From JACVRW01 sp963813495 (GTDB lineage Bacteria; Actinomycetota; Thermoleophilia; Solirubrobacterales; Thermoleophilaceae), in the NCBI GenBank assembly GCA_963813495.1, contig CAWEZC010000005.1:62001-126000 (forward strand): a stretch of DNA of 64,000 nucleotides, read 5' to 3'. The number at the start of each line of letters is the position of its first letter. Position 1 is the first letter of the stretch. The notes beneath the pieces were generated by a model. The model saw only the letters and a list, made by a program, of their open reading frames with translations. It was not told where the DNA came from and did not search any database. This document shows positions 36,571-44,681 of this stretch, in pieces. The translations under genes were made by a program, and so were the position numbers.

Positions 36571-38028
36571 ATGGCCACTCCCTCCGCCCAGTTCTCCCTC
36601 ACCCTGAGGGTCGCCCTTCCGGCCCGCACGGGCGGGGGGCTCGGCCGCGTGACCGCGGCGATCACACGCGCGGGCGGGGCGATCGTGGCCGTCGACACCA
36701 TCGCCGCCCGCGGCGAGCGGACGCTGCGGGAGATCACCGTCGAGTGCTGGTCGGTCGAGCACCGGGGGCAGGTCATCTCGGCCGTCCAGGGCGTGCGCGA
36801 CGCCGAGCTCGTGGAGATCACCGATCGCACCTTCGAGGTGCATCGCCGCGGCAAGATCCACACCGGGCTGAACCTGGCGATCAAGACACGCGACGACCTC
36901 TCGATGGCCTACACCCCTGGCGTGGCCAGGGTCTGCACGGCGATCGCCGAGAACCGCCAGAAGGCCTTCAAGTACACGATCAAGGCCAACACCGTTGCGG
37001 TGGTCTCCGACGGCACCGCGGTACTCGGCCTCGGCGACATCGGCCCCGAGGCGGCCATGCCGGTGATGGAGGGCAAGGCCATGCTCTTCAAGGAGTTCGC
37101 CGACGTCGACGCGTTCCCGATCTGCCTCAACACCAAGGACGTCGACGAGATTGTCGAGACCGTGATCCGCATATCGCCGACCTTCGGCGGGATCAATCTC
37201 GAGGACATCTCCTCTCCGCGCTGCTTCGAGATCGAACAGCGTCTGCAGGAGCTCCTCGACATCCCGGTCTTCCACGATGACCAGCACGGCACCGCGATCG
37301 TGGTCCTCGCCGCCCTGATCAACGCCTGCCGGCTGACCGAGCGCCGGATGGAGGACCTCGAGGTGCTGATGGTGGGCGCCGGCGCGGCCGGGGTGGCCGT
37401 GGCGAAGATCCTGATGGACGCGGGCGTGACCTCGATCGTCGCCTGCGACCGCTTCGGCGCCATCCACACCGGGCGCGACGACTATGGCGCCGGCTCGATG
37501 AACGCCCCCAAGCGCTGGCTGGCCGAGAACACCAACCACGAGCGCCGCGACGGTGGGCCACGCGAGGTGATCGAGGGCACCGACCTGTTCATCGGGCTGA
37601 GCGGGCCCGGCATCATCGAGGCCCAGGACCTGGAGCGCATGAAGCCCGACCCATTCGTGTTCGCGATGGCCAACCCGAACCCCGAGGTGCGCCCCGAGGA
37701 CGCCGCCCCCCACGTGCGCGTGATGGCCACCGGACGCTCGGACTACCCCAACCAGATCAACAACGTGCTGGCCTTCCCGGGCGTCTTCCGCGGTGCGCTC
37801 GACGCGCGGGCGACGGCAATCACCGAGGAGATGAAGCTCGCCGCCGCGCAGGGCATAGCCCGCGTGGTCAGCGACGAGGAGCTGGACGAGGACTACATCA
37901 TCCCCAGCGTGTTCAACCGGGATGTGAGCCACGCCGTCGCCGGCGCCGTAGCAGAGGTGGCGGCACGCGCCGGCAGGGTCGAGGCTGAGTCCGATCAGCC
38001 CACCGTCGAGCGCGCCGCTCTCGGCTAG
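36571..38028 (+). CDS. NAD-dependent malic enzyme with N-terminal ACT-like domain
   Basis: Oxidatively decarboxylates malate to pyruvate and CO2. Residues 1-85 look like an ACT regulatory domain (SLTLRVALPARTGGGLGRV, GAIVAVDTI). The catalytic part follows: MAYTPGVARVC with the catalytic Tyr, YTIKANTVAVVSDG with the Lys, GGINLEDISSPRCFEIE with the metal acids, VFHDDQHGTAIVVLAA, and the NAD fold VLMVGAGAAGVAVAK. Length about 485 residues. I prefer ATG 36571 over 36553, because TATGAT at 36552-36557 would be a -10 giving a near-leaderless transcript. The downstream epimerase begins immediately after the stop. Confidence 0.93.
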   Translation: MATPSAQFSLTLRVALPARTGGGLGRVTAAITRAGGAIVAVDTIAARGERTLREITVECWSVEHRGQVISAVQGVRDAELVEITDRTFEVHRRGKIHTGLNLAIKTRDDLSMAYTPGVARVCTAIAENRQKAFKYTIKANTVAVVSDGTAVLGLGDIGPEAAMPVMEGKAMLFKEFADVDAFPICLNTKDVDEIVETVIRISPTFGGINLEDISSPRCFEIEQRLQELLDIPVFHDDQHGTAIVVLAALINACRLTERRMEDLEVLMVGAGAAGVAVAKILMDAGVTSIVACDRFGAIHTGRDDYGAGSMNAPKRWLAENTNHERRDGGPREVIEGTDLFIGLSGPGIIEAQDLERMKPDPFVFAMANPNPEVRPEDAAPHVRVMATGRSDYPNQINNVLAFPGVFRGALDARATAITEEMKLAAAQGIARVVSDEELDEDYIIPSVFNRDVSHAVAGAVAEVAARAGRVEAESDQPTVERAALG

Positions 38029-38946
38029 ATGCAGATCACCGTCACCGGCGCAACAGGGACCATCGGCAGCGCGCTCGTACGCGAGTTGCGTGCCCGCGGC
38101 GACGCGGTGACCGCTCTCTCGCGCGACGCCCGGCGCGCCTCCGAGGCGCTCGGTGTGGAGGCGCAGGAGTGGAAGCGCCCCCAGGGCGAGCAGCCGCCAC
38201 TCGACTCCCTGCGCGGTCGGGACGCAGTGGTGCACCTCCTGGGCGAGACCGTGGCGCAACGCTGGTCCGACGAGGTCAAGCGCGAGATCCGCGACTCGCG
38301 CATCCTCTCTACGCGCCGGCTGGTGGCCGCTTTGGCCGAGCTGCCCGAGGCCGAGCGACCGCCGGTGCTGGTCTCCCAGTCCGCCACCGGCTGGTACGGG
38401 CCCCACGGCGACGAGCGCCTCGAGGAGACGGCGCCCGCGGGGAATGACTTCCTCGGCCAGGTCACCGCCGACTGGGAGGCCGAGGCCGTGAAGGCCCGTG
38501 AGCTCGGCCTGAGGGTCGTGCTGACCCGCACCGGAGTGGTGCTGTCGGATTCCGGCGGCGCCCTCGAGAAGATGCTGCCGTTCTTCAAGCTCGGGATCGG
38601 CGGGCCCGTGGCCGGCGGGCGCCAGTACGTGCCCTGGGTCCACCTCGACGACGTCGTCGGCGCGCTTCTGGTCGCGCTCGACACCCCCGAGGCCGACGGT
38701 CCGCTGAACGTGACCGCGCCCGAGCCGGTGACCAACAAGGAGCTCTCGCGGGCGCTCGGCAAAGTGCTGAAGCGCCCGGCCTTGGCGCCGATCCCCGCCC
38801 TCGCGGTCAAGACGCTTTACGGCGAGATGGCCGAGATCGTGACGACCGGGCAGCGTGCCGTGCCCGCGCGCCTCCAGGAACTCGCCTACAGCTTTCGGCA
38901 GCCGGACCTCGAGGCCGCATTGCGCGAAGCCACCGGCCGCGCGTAG
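38029..38946 (+). CDS. TIGR01777-family NAD-dependent epimerase-like protein (YfcH/SDR39U1)
   Basis: 305 residues of the extended SDR fold: NAD(P)-binding ITVTGATGTIGSALV at the N-terminus, DAVVHLLGETVAQRW in the middle with the family-specific W..E.K..I..SR pattern, QSATGWYG, and a C-terminal DUF1731 stretch (NKELSRALGKVLKRPALAPIP). Relatives include YfcH and the cell-division inhibitor SulA-like proteins; the substrate is unknown. It abuts the malic enzyme stop with no gap and is surely co-transcribed. Confidence 0.92.
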   Translation: MQITVTGATGTIGSALVRELRARGDAVTALSRDARRASEALGVEAQEWKRPQGEQPPLDSLRGRDAVVHLLGETVAQRWSDEVKREIRDSRILSTRRLVAALAELPEAERPPVLVSQSATGWYGPHGDERLEETAPAGNDFLGQVTADWEAEAVKARELGLRVVLTRTGVVLSDSGGALEKMLPFFKLGIGGPVAGGRQYVPWVHLDDVVGALLVALDTPEADGPLNVTAPEPVTNKELSRALGKVLKRPALAPIPALAVKTLYGEMAEIVTTGQRAVPARLQELAYSFRQPDLEAALREATGRA

Positions 38947-38962
38947 CGCGGGGCGCCGCTAC
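38943..38962. terminator. Hairpin spanning both stops of convergent genes
   Basis: Arms GTAGCG (38943-38948) and CGCTAC (38957-38962) with an eight-base GC loop contain the TAG stops of the epimerase gene (plus strand) and of the small membrane protein gene (minus strand). It lies where a bidirectional terminator is expected, but no T-run follows. Confidence 0.3.
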
Positions 38963-39243
38963 TCGGAGCTCTGGCGGGCTTCCTGCTGCTCGGCCCGCAA
39001 CTCGGCGACGGTCTTTCCGCCACTGCCGAACGGCCCCTGGAGCTTCCAGCGTGAGTCGGGCTTGGCCGGCCACACCAGCCAGATCAGCGCGCCGACGAAC
39101 GTGAGCAGCAGGCCGAAGGCAAGGCCGAGCTTCTCGCCGTAGCCCTTGCGAGCCGACAGATAGGAGGCGACGATTGCCGAGGCCAGCCACAGGTAGGTGA
39201 GCCACAGGGCCCGGGCTCCGATGACCGCCAGTTCGAATTTCAT
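38959..39243 (-). CDS. Small two-helix membrane protein
   Basis: 94 residues: helices at about 10-30 (ARALWLTYLWLASAIVASYL) and 40-58 (LGLAFGLLLTFVGALIWLVW), then a polar tail with KTVAELRAEQQ. I do not recognise the family. The ATG overlaps the livF stop (ATGA), so it is the last gene of the liv operon and may be a transporter accessory or an unrelated passenger. Confidence 0.65.
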   Translation of the reverse strand: MKFELAVIGARALWLTYLWLASAIVASYLSARKGYGEKLGLAFGLLLTFVGALIWLVWPAKPDSRWKLQGPFGSGGKTVAELRAEQQEARQSSE

Positions 39244-39950
39244 GCGCCTAGGTATGCCTTCTGGACGTCGGGGTTGGTGCGCAGCCGGCTCGACTCGTCC
39301 TCGAGTGCGACCTTTCCAGTCTCCAGCACGTAGCCGCGTTTGGAAACCTCGAGCGCATAGTTGGCGTTTTGCTCCACGAGCAGGATCGTGGTGCCCTGGC
39401 GGTTGATCTCCGCGATCGTCTCGTAGATCCGCTCCACCAGGATCGGGGCGATGCCCATCGAGGGCTCGTCGAGCAGCAGCAGCTTGGGGTTGGCCATCAG
39501 CGCCCGCCCGATGGCCAGCATCTGCTGCTCGCCGCCGGACATCGTGCCGCCCTTCTGCTTCTCGCGCTCCTTGAGGCGTGGGAAGAGCGCGTAGACGCGG
39601 TCGAGATCGTTGTTGATCCCGTCCTTGTCGCGGCGCAGGTAGGCGCCCAGCTCCAGGTTCTCCCGCACGGTCATGCGCGAAAACACGTGCCGGCCCTCAG
39701 GTGAGAGCGAGATCCCCAGTTCGACGATCTCCTGCGGCGGCACCTCGCCTATCTCCTGGTCGTTGAAACGGATCGTGCCCTGGCGCGGGGGCGTGAGACC
39801 GGATATCGAGCGCAGGGTGGTCGACTTGCCGGCCCCGTTGGATCCGATCAGCGTGACCACCTCGCCCTCCTCCACGGTGATCGAGATCCCCTTGAGGGCC
39901 TCGATGTTGCCGTAGTAGGTGTGGAGGTCGGTGACCTCGAGCATCGGCAT
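39240..39950 (-). CDS. livF: Branched-chain amino acid ABC transporter ATPase LivF
   Basis: 236 residues: Walker A GSNGAGKSTT, signature MSGGEQQMLAIGRAL, Walker B LLLLDEPSMGIAP and the H-loop region TTILLVEQNANYAL, all typical of LivF. With LivG it powers uptake through LivHM. Its ATG shares a base with the livG stop (TGATG). Confidence 0.94.
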   Translation of the reverse strand: MPMLEVTDLHTYYGNIEALKGISITVEEGEVVTLIGSNGAGKSTTLRSISGLTPPRQGTIRFNDQEIGEVPPQEIVELGISLSPEGRHVFSRMTVRENLELGAYLRRDKDGINNDLDRVYALFPRLKEREKQKGGTMSGGEQQMLAIGRALMANPKLLLLDEPSMGIAPILVERIYETIAEINRQGTTILLVEQNANYALEVSKRGYVLETGKVALEDESSRLRTNPDVQKAYLGA

Positions 39951-40825
39951 CAGGCGGGTCCCTCCCGCTGACTCGAGGCGTCGCGCTTGGCCGCACCGGC
40001 CTCGGCTTCGGCCGCGCCCTGCTTGCCCAGATAGGCCTCCACCACGCGCGGGTTGGCGCGTACGTCGGCCGGTGATCCTTCGGCGATCTTCTGGCCGTGG
40101 TCGAGCACGGTGATGCGCTCGGAGACCTCCATCACCACCTGCATGTCGTGCTCGATCAGCAGGATGGTGAGGCCCTTCTCGTCGCGCAGCCGATTCATGA
40201 ACTGGGTGAGCTCGGCGGACTCCTGCGGATTCATCCCCGCCGTGGGCTCGTCGAGCAGGAGCAGCTTGGGCTCCGACGAGAGCGCGCGGGCGATCTCCAG
40301 GCGGCGCTGGTCGCCGTAGGAGAGGTTGACCGACATCGTGTCGTGATGGGACTCCGCTATGCCCACGTACGAGAGCATCTCGGCCGCCCGCGCCCTCACC
40401 TCCTTCTCCTCCCGGCGCACGCGCGGCACGCGCAGGATCGAGCCGAACAGCCCGCCGCGCATACGCGAGTGCTGGCCCACCATCACGTTCTCCACCGCTG
40501 TCATCGTGCCGAACAGGCGGATGTTCTGGAAGGTCCGGGCCACCCCGTCCTTCATGATCCTGTCGGGCCGGCGCCCGGTGATGTTGCGGCCATCGAAGGA
40601 GATCCGCCCGAAGCTGGGCTTGTACAGCCCGGTGAGCATGTTGAAGAAGGTGGTCTTGCCCGCGCCGTTGGGGCCGATGATCGAGACGATCGCTCGCTCG
40701 GGAATCGCAAAGCTCACGTCCTCGACAGCGACCAGGCCACCGAACACCTTGGACACGTGCTCAGCCTCGAGCAGGGCGTGGCCGTTCTCGGCCAGCGGCC
40801 CTGCCGTGGCGCCGGCGCCGGTCAT
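39950..40825 (-). CDS. livG: Branched-chain amino acid ABC transporter ATPase LivG
   Basis: 291 residues: KVFGGLVAVEDVSF, Walker A GPNGAGKTTFFNM, signature LSYGDQRRLEIARAL, Walker B LLLLDEPTAGMNP and EHDMQVVMEVSERI. The C-terminal VVEAYLGK motif is characteristic of LivG. It ends in a charged Ala-rich tail. It overlaps livM (ATGA) and livF. Confidence 0.95.
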   Translation of the reverse strand: MTGAGATAGPLAENGHALLEAEHVSKVFGGLVAVEDVSFAIPERAIVSIIGPNGAGKTTFFNMLTGLYKPSFGRISFDGRNITGRRPDRIMKDGVARTFQNIRLFGTMTAVENVMVGQHSRMRGGLFGSILRVPRVRREEKEVRARAAEMLSYVGIAESHHDTMSVNLSYGDQRRLEIARALSSEPKLLLLDEPTAGMNPQESAELTQFMNRLRDEKGLTILLIEHDMQVVMEVSERITVLDHGQKIAEGSPADVRANPRVVEAYLGKQGAAEAEAGAAKRDASSQREGPA

Positions 40826-42144
40826 GCGCGTGCCTCGTACATGGTCTCGCCGCCCCCGAGCTCGGTGTCTCCGGTGCCCACGCCCTCGCGCAGCTCGAGC
40901 TGGCGTCTTCGCTCGGGTATGAGGCCCTCGGGCCGCAGCACCATCATGATGACCAGCAGGAAGCCGAAGATGCCGAAGGACAGCTCGGTGAGGTCGAAGT
41001 CCAGGCCGAGCTTCTGCGGGTAGTCGTTGAACACGTCCGGGATCAGGTTGAAGTTGATGAAGCTGAGCACCACTGCGCCCAGCAGTACCCCTTCGATCGA
41101 CCCCAACCCGCCCAGGATCACCATGGACAGCAGGAAGATGGACAGCGAGAACTGGAACTGGTCGGCGTTCACCGTGTTCAGGTAGGAGCCGAGAAAGACG
41201 CCGGCGATCCCGCCGAACGCCGCGCCGGTGCCGTAGGCCATCAGCTTGGTCTTGACCAGCGGCACGCCCATCGAGGCTGCCGCCACCTCGTCCTCGCGCA
41301 ACGCGATCCAGGCCCGGCCCAGGCGCGAGTCACGCAACCGGTAGTTGACGAACAGCACGATCACGACGAGGCCGAGCGCAACGAAGTACCAGGGCCTCAG
41401 CTCCAGCCCGGTGAAGGGTTCGACGAACGGCAGGTCGATCTTGTCGATCGGCGTGATTCCCTGGCGTCCGTTGGTGACCTTCTCGCCCGCGATCTTGATC
41501 TCGTCGCCGTTGATTACGAGACGGCCCACGATCTCGCCGAAGGCCAGGGTGACGACCGCGATGTAGTCGCCGCGCAGGCGCAGGGTGGGTAACCCGATCA
41601 GCATCCCGGCGGTCGTGGTGATCGCCACGGCAATGATGATCACGATCAGGAAGTTGAAGTGTATGCCGGGCAGGTTCGAGGCGGGCTCCCCCACGAGGAA
41701 GGAAAAGCCCTCGCCGCCGTTCGCGTTCACGAAGAAGCCGGACATGAACCAGCCCGAGGTGAGCGCGCCCAGCGCATAGAAGGCCACGTAGCCGAGGTCG
41801 AGGAGGCCGGCGAAGCCGACGATGATGTTCAGGCCGAGCGCCATCACCGCGTAGGCGAGCGCCAGTGTCACGTCCTCGATGAAGCCCGAGCCGGAGTCGT
41901 GGAGGAGAGGCAGGACGATCGCCCATACCAGCAGCGCGACGACCGTTCCCCGGGTGACCCAGGGGTTCTCGTGGAACACCGTGCGCATGGCGATCAGAAC
42001 CCAGGCCACGAAGGCCATGAACAGGTTCATCTCGATCTGATCCGCCATCCACAACGCGATGATCAGGCCGACGCCGAGCGTCACCAGCGTCCGTCTGTCG
42101 GTCTTGAGGCTGCTCCCGCGCTCGCTGGTTACCTCGGTGCTCAT
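40822..42144 (-). CDS. livM: Branched-chain amino acid ABC permease LivM
   Basis: 440 residues with about ten membrane helices. The LivM-specific YAVMALGLNIIVGFAGLLDLGYVAFYALGA and the EAA-like loop GRAWIALREDEVAAASMGV are present. The ATG at 42144 overlaps the livH stop. The frame is open upstream inside livH but has no membrane character there. An unusually long periplasmic insert (NANGGEGFSFLVGEPASNL) follows the fifth helix. Confidence 0.93.
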   Translation of the reverse strand: MSTEVTSERGSSLKTDRRTLVTLGVGLIIALWMADQIEMNLFMAFVAWVLIAMRTVFHENPWVTRGTVVALLVWAIVLPLLHDSGSGFIEDVTLALAYAVMALGLNIIVGFAGLLDLGYVAFYALGALTSGWFMSGFFVNANGGEGFSFLVGEPASNLPGIHFNFLIVIIIAVAITTTAGMLIGLPTLRLRGDYIAVVTLAFGEIVGRLVINGDEIKIAGEKVTNGRQGITPIDKIDLPFVEPFTGLELRPWYFVALGLVVIVLFVNYRLRDSRLGRAWIALREDEVAAASMGVPLVKTKLMAYGTGAAFGGIAGVFLGSYLNTVNADQFQFSLSIFLLSMVILGGLGSIEGVLLGAVVLSFINFNLIPDVFNDYPQKLGLDFDLTELSFGIFGFLLVIMMVLRPEGLIPERRRQLELREGVGTGDTELGGGETMYEARA

Positions 42145-43208
42145 CCGGCCTCCCGTGTCTCCTCGCCCAACAGGCCCTGGGGCCGGAAGACCATGACCAG
42201 GACGAGGTAGGCGAACACGATCGCCGGCGTCCACTGGCCGCCGATCCGGTTGTCGGAGATCTGCTGGATGATGCCGATGATGAAGCCGCCGAGCACGGCG
42301 CCCTGGAGGTTGCCGATGCCGCCCATGACGGCTGCGGTGAAGGCGATCAGCCCCGCCTGGAAGCCCTGGAGGTACCAGATCGTGGTCTGGTAGAGCGCAT
42401 AGATGAGACCCGCGGCGCCGGCCATGATCCCGCCGAGTAGGAAAGTCGCCGAAATCGTGGTGTCAACGTTGATGCCCATGAGCCGGGCGGCCTCGGGATC
42501 CTGGGCCGTCGCGCGCATGGCCTTGCCGAGGCGGCTCTGGCTGATGAAGGTGGTGAGAAGGAAAACCAGCGGGATGGTGGCCGCGATCGCGAGCACGTCG
42601 CCCTGGGACACCGACACGCCGCCGATGTTGAAGAGCTCCTTCTGGGCGTTTATTAGGTCCGGGATGCCCTCCGGCGAGCCTCCGATCCAGAGGATGCCGA
42701 CGTTCTGGAGGATGAAGCTGAAGCCCACCGCTGTGATCAGCGGCGCGAGCTTGGGCGCCGATCTCAGTGGCCGGTAGGCCACCCGCTCGATCATCACGTT
42801 GAGCGAGCCGCTGGCCAGCATGGCCAGGACGAGGGTCAACAGGAGCCCGAGGATCAGGCCGCCGGTGCCGGTCGCGGCCGTGAGCCCGATCGTGCCGAAG
42901 AGGCCCGCCGATGCGAGCGAGCCGATCATGAACACCTCGCCGTGGGCGAAGTTGATCAGCTCGATGATGCCGTAGACGAGGGTGTAGCCGAGGGCGACCA
43001 GCGCCCAGATGGCACCGTTGGAGAGTCCGTCGACGATGTTGTTGCCGAGGCGCGCCAGGCTGCCGTCGTCGGAGATGTCCTGGATGCCGTAGACGACCGG
43101 CATCACCAGCAGCAGCGCGATGAGGCCGTACTCGCCGATGTATTTGCGGATCCTGTCGCCGGTGCTCGACCGGACGGGCAGGCGTCCCGCTTCAGAACTT
43201 GCCTCCAA
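42141..43208 (-). CDS. livH: Branched-chain amino acid ABC permease LivH
   Basis: 355 residues with about eight helices: LSNGAIWALVALGYTLVYGIIELINFAHGEVFM is the LivH signature region, and GKAMRATAQDPEAARLMGI is the EAA loop for ATPase contact. I start at TTG 43208 because AAAGGGAGGG (43211-43220 complement) sits five bases before it; a TTG at 43232 lies upstream but lacks such a site. A strong hairpin separates it from livJ. Confidence 0.93.
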   Translation of the reverse strand: MEASSEAGRLPVRSSTGDRIRKYIGEYGLIALLLVMPVVYGIQDISDDGSLARLGNNIVDGLSNGAIWALVALGYTLVYGIIELINFAHGEVFMIGSLASAGLFGTIGLTAATGTGGLILGLLLTLVLAMLASGSLNVMIERVAYRPLRSAPKLAPLITAVGFSFILQNVGILWIGGSPEGIPDLINAQKELFNIGGVSVSQGDVLAIAATIPLVFLLTTFISQSRLGKAMRATAQDPEAARLMGINVDTTISATFLLGGIMAGAAGLIYALYQTTIWYLQGFQAGLIAFTAAVMGGIGNLQGAVLGGFIIGIIQQISDNRIGGQWTPAIVFAYLVLVMVFRPQGLLGEETREAG

Positions 43209-43237
43209 GACCCTCCCTTTGTGCGGATCCAATCAGA

Positions 43238-43274
43238 AACGGGGGGTGGACGACAAGGTCGTCCACCCCCCGTT
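43238..43274 (-). terminator. 17-bp perfect hairpin between livJ and livH
   Basis: Arms 43238-43254 and 43258-43274 are perfectly complementary over 17 bases, with a three-base loop. It lies between the end of livJ and the livH ribosome site. The bases that follow on the minus strand are only moderately T-rich (TCTGATTGG). It would act as partial terminator or mRNA-stabilising stem, giving more binding protein than permease. Confidence 0.75.
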
Positions 43275-43295
43275 GTCCGTCAATCGGGCTTTGGA

Positions 43296-44567
43296 TCAGC
43301 CGCCGGCTGCCTGAATCGTCTTCTCGAAGGTGAGCTCGCCACCGTCGATCGTGTAGATCCCGTAGTCGGTCAGCGTCGTGTCGCCGTTCTCGTCGATGTC
43401 GTAGGTGCCGAGCACCGACTCACGACCCTTGGTCTGGAACAGCGCGTCGATCATCGCCTGCTTGTCGGAGCAGTCAGCACCGAGCTCCTTGCAGGTGTCG
43501 AGCACGAGCTTCATCGCCTCGTAGCCGTAGATCGCGTAGGGGTCGGGATTCTTCTCGCCGTACTTCGCCTCGAAGTCGGAGAAGAACTTGCGTCCCTCCG
43601 GCGGGTACTCGTCCGGCGACAGGGTCGCCACCGAGACCTGCACGTTCTTCGCGACGTCGGCGGGGATGCCGCCTTCCTTCGGATCGGCAAAGCCGGACTC
43701 GGCCACGCCGTCGGGCCCGTACATCTTCGTGATACCGGCAGCGGAGATGTCCTTGTACAGCTGGACCGCTCCGTTGGCGGTGATGCCCGAGAACACGAAG
43801 CAATCCGCGCCCGAGCTCTTGACCGTGCTGGCCTGTGAGCGGAAGTTCGGGGCCTTCGGGTCGATGCCCTCGTTGGCCGCGATCTCCAGGCCGATCTCAC
43901 CCGCCGCACTCTCGATGTTGCGGGCCAGGCCGGCGCCGTACACCTCCTTGTCGTTGAGGATGTACCCGGCCTTGCAGCCGTCCTCCTTCATCAGCGAAGC
44001 GAGGGCGGCGCCCTGGATGGTGTCCTTCGGGACGATCCGCATGTAGTGGCGGCTGCCCGTCGGGTAGTACTTGTCGGGCTCGCCCTTCTCCGCTCCCGGC
44101 TCGTCCGAGGTCAGGCCCACGGCGGTGTTCGCCGGACTGATCTGGGCGATCGGAACCTCGTTCAGCAGCGGGATCGAGATCGCGCTCGCACCCGAGTTGA
44201 ACTCGCCGATGTAGGCCACGGCGGAGTCGTCCTGGGCGACCTTGCGCGCGTTCGCCTGAGTCGCCTCAGGAGTCCACGTGCCGGCCTGCGCCGTTGAGTC
44301 GTCGAGCGACGTGTACTTGACCGTCGTGTCGCCCGCCTTGCCGTTCACCTGCTCCAGCGCCAGCTTGATGCCCTCGACCATCGCTGTGGTCTGAGGCCGG
44401 GATGCGCCCTGCAAGGGGAGCGATGAATAGACGTTGACGGTGCTACCGCCGCCGCCGCTATCGCCGCTGTCGCCGCCGCTGTCGTCGTCGTCATCACCGC
44501 AGGCGGTCATGCCCACAGCGAAGGCGCCGAGCAGGCAGGCGAAGAGTGCCAGCCAACGTACCTTCAA
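43296..44567 (-). CDS. livJ: Branched-chain amino acid ABC substrate-binding lipoprotein (LivJ-like)
   Basis: 423 residues with a lipoprotein signal (lipobox GMTAC, about residues 19-23), a Gly/Ser/Asp-rich spacer, then a type I periplasmic-binding fold: VNVYSSLPLQGASRPQTTAMVEGIKLAL, AYIGEFNSGASAISIPLLNEV and YEAMKLVLDTCKELG. It captures a branched-chain amino acid or related amide outside the membrane. Starts with TTG 44567, seven bases after AGGAGGG. A good promoter lies at 44606-44634. The two cysteines CKAGY and CF may form a disulfide. Confidence 0.92.
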   Translation of the reverse strand: MKVRWLALFACLLGAFAVGMTACGDDDDDSGGDSGDSGGGGSTVNVYSSLPLQGASRPQTTAMVEGIKLALEQVNGKAGDTTVKYTSLDDSTAQAGTWTPEATQANARKVAQDDSAVAYIGEFNSGASAISIPLLNEVPIAQISPANTAVGLTSDEPGAEKGEPDKYYPTGSRHYMRIVPKDTIQGAALASLMKEDGCKAGYILNDKEVYGAGLARNIESAAGEIGLEIAANEGIDPKAPNFRSQASTVKSSGADCFVFSGITANGAVQLYKDISAAGITKMYGPDGVAESGFADPKEGGIPADVAKNVQVSVATLSPDEYPPEGRKFFSDFEAKYGEKNPDPYAIYGYEAMKLVLDTCKELGADCSDKQAMIDALFQTKGRESVLGTYDIDENGDTTLTDYGIYTIDGGELTFEKTIQAAGG

Positions 44568-44605
44568 GATGTTCCCTCCTATAAAAATGGCTCCAACTGG
44601 GCGGC

Positions 44606-44634
44606 ATCCTAAGCACCGTCTGGGTCGCTCTCAA
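44606..44634 (-). promoter_or_regulatory. Sigma-70-type promoter of livJ
   Basis: On the minus strand TTGAGA (44629-44634) and TAGGAT (44606-44611) are exactly 17 bases apart. Transcription would start near 44599, giving a leader of about 30 bases that carries the AGGAGGG ribosome site. This is the best promoter match I noticed in the window. Confidence 0.65.
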
Positions 44635-44681
44635 TCGCGAGGGCCCGCCTTAACGAGGAGAAAATCTGCCCCCGACGGCCC

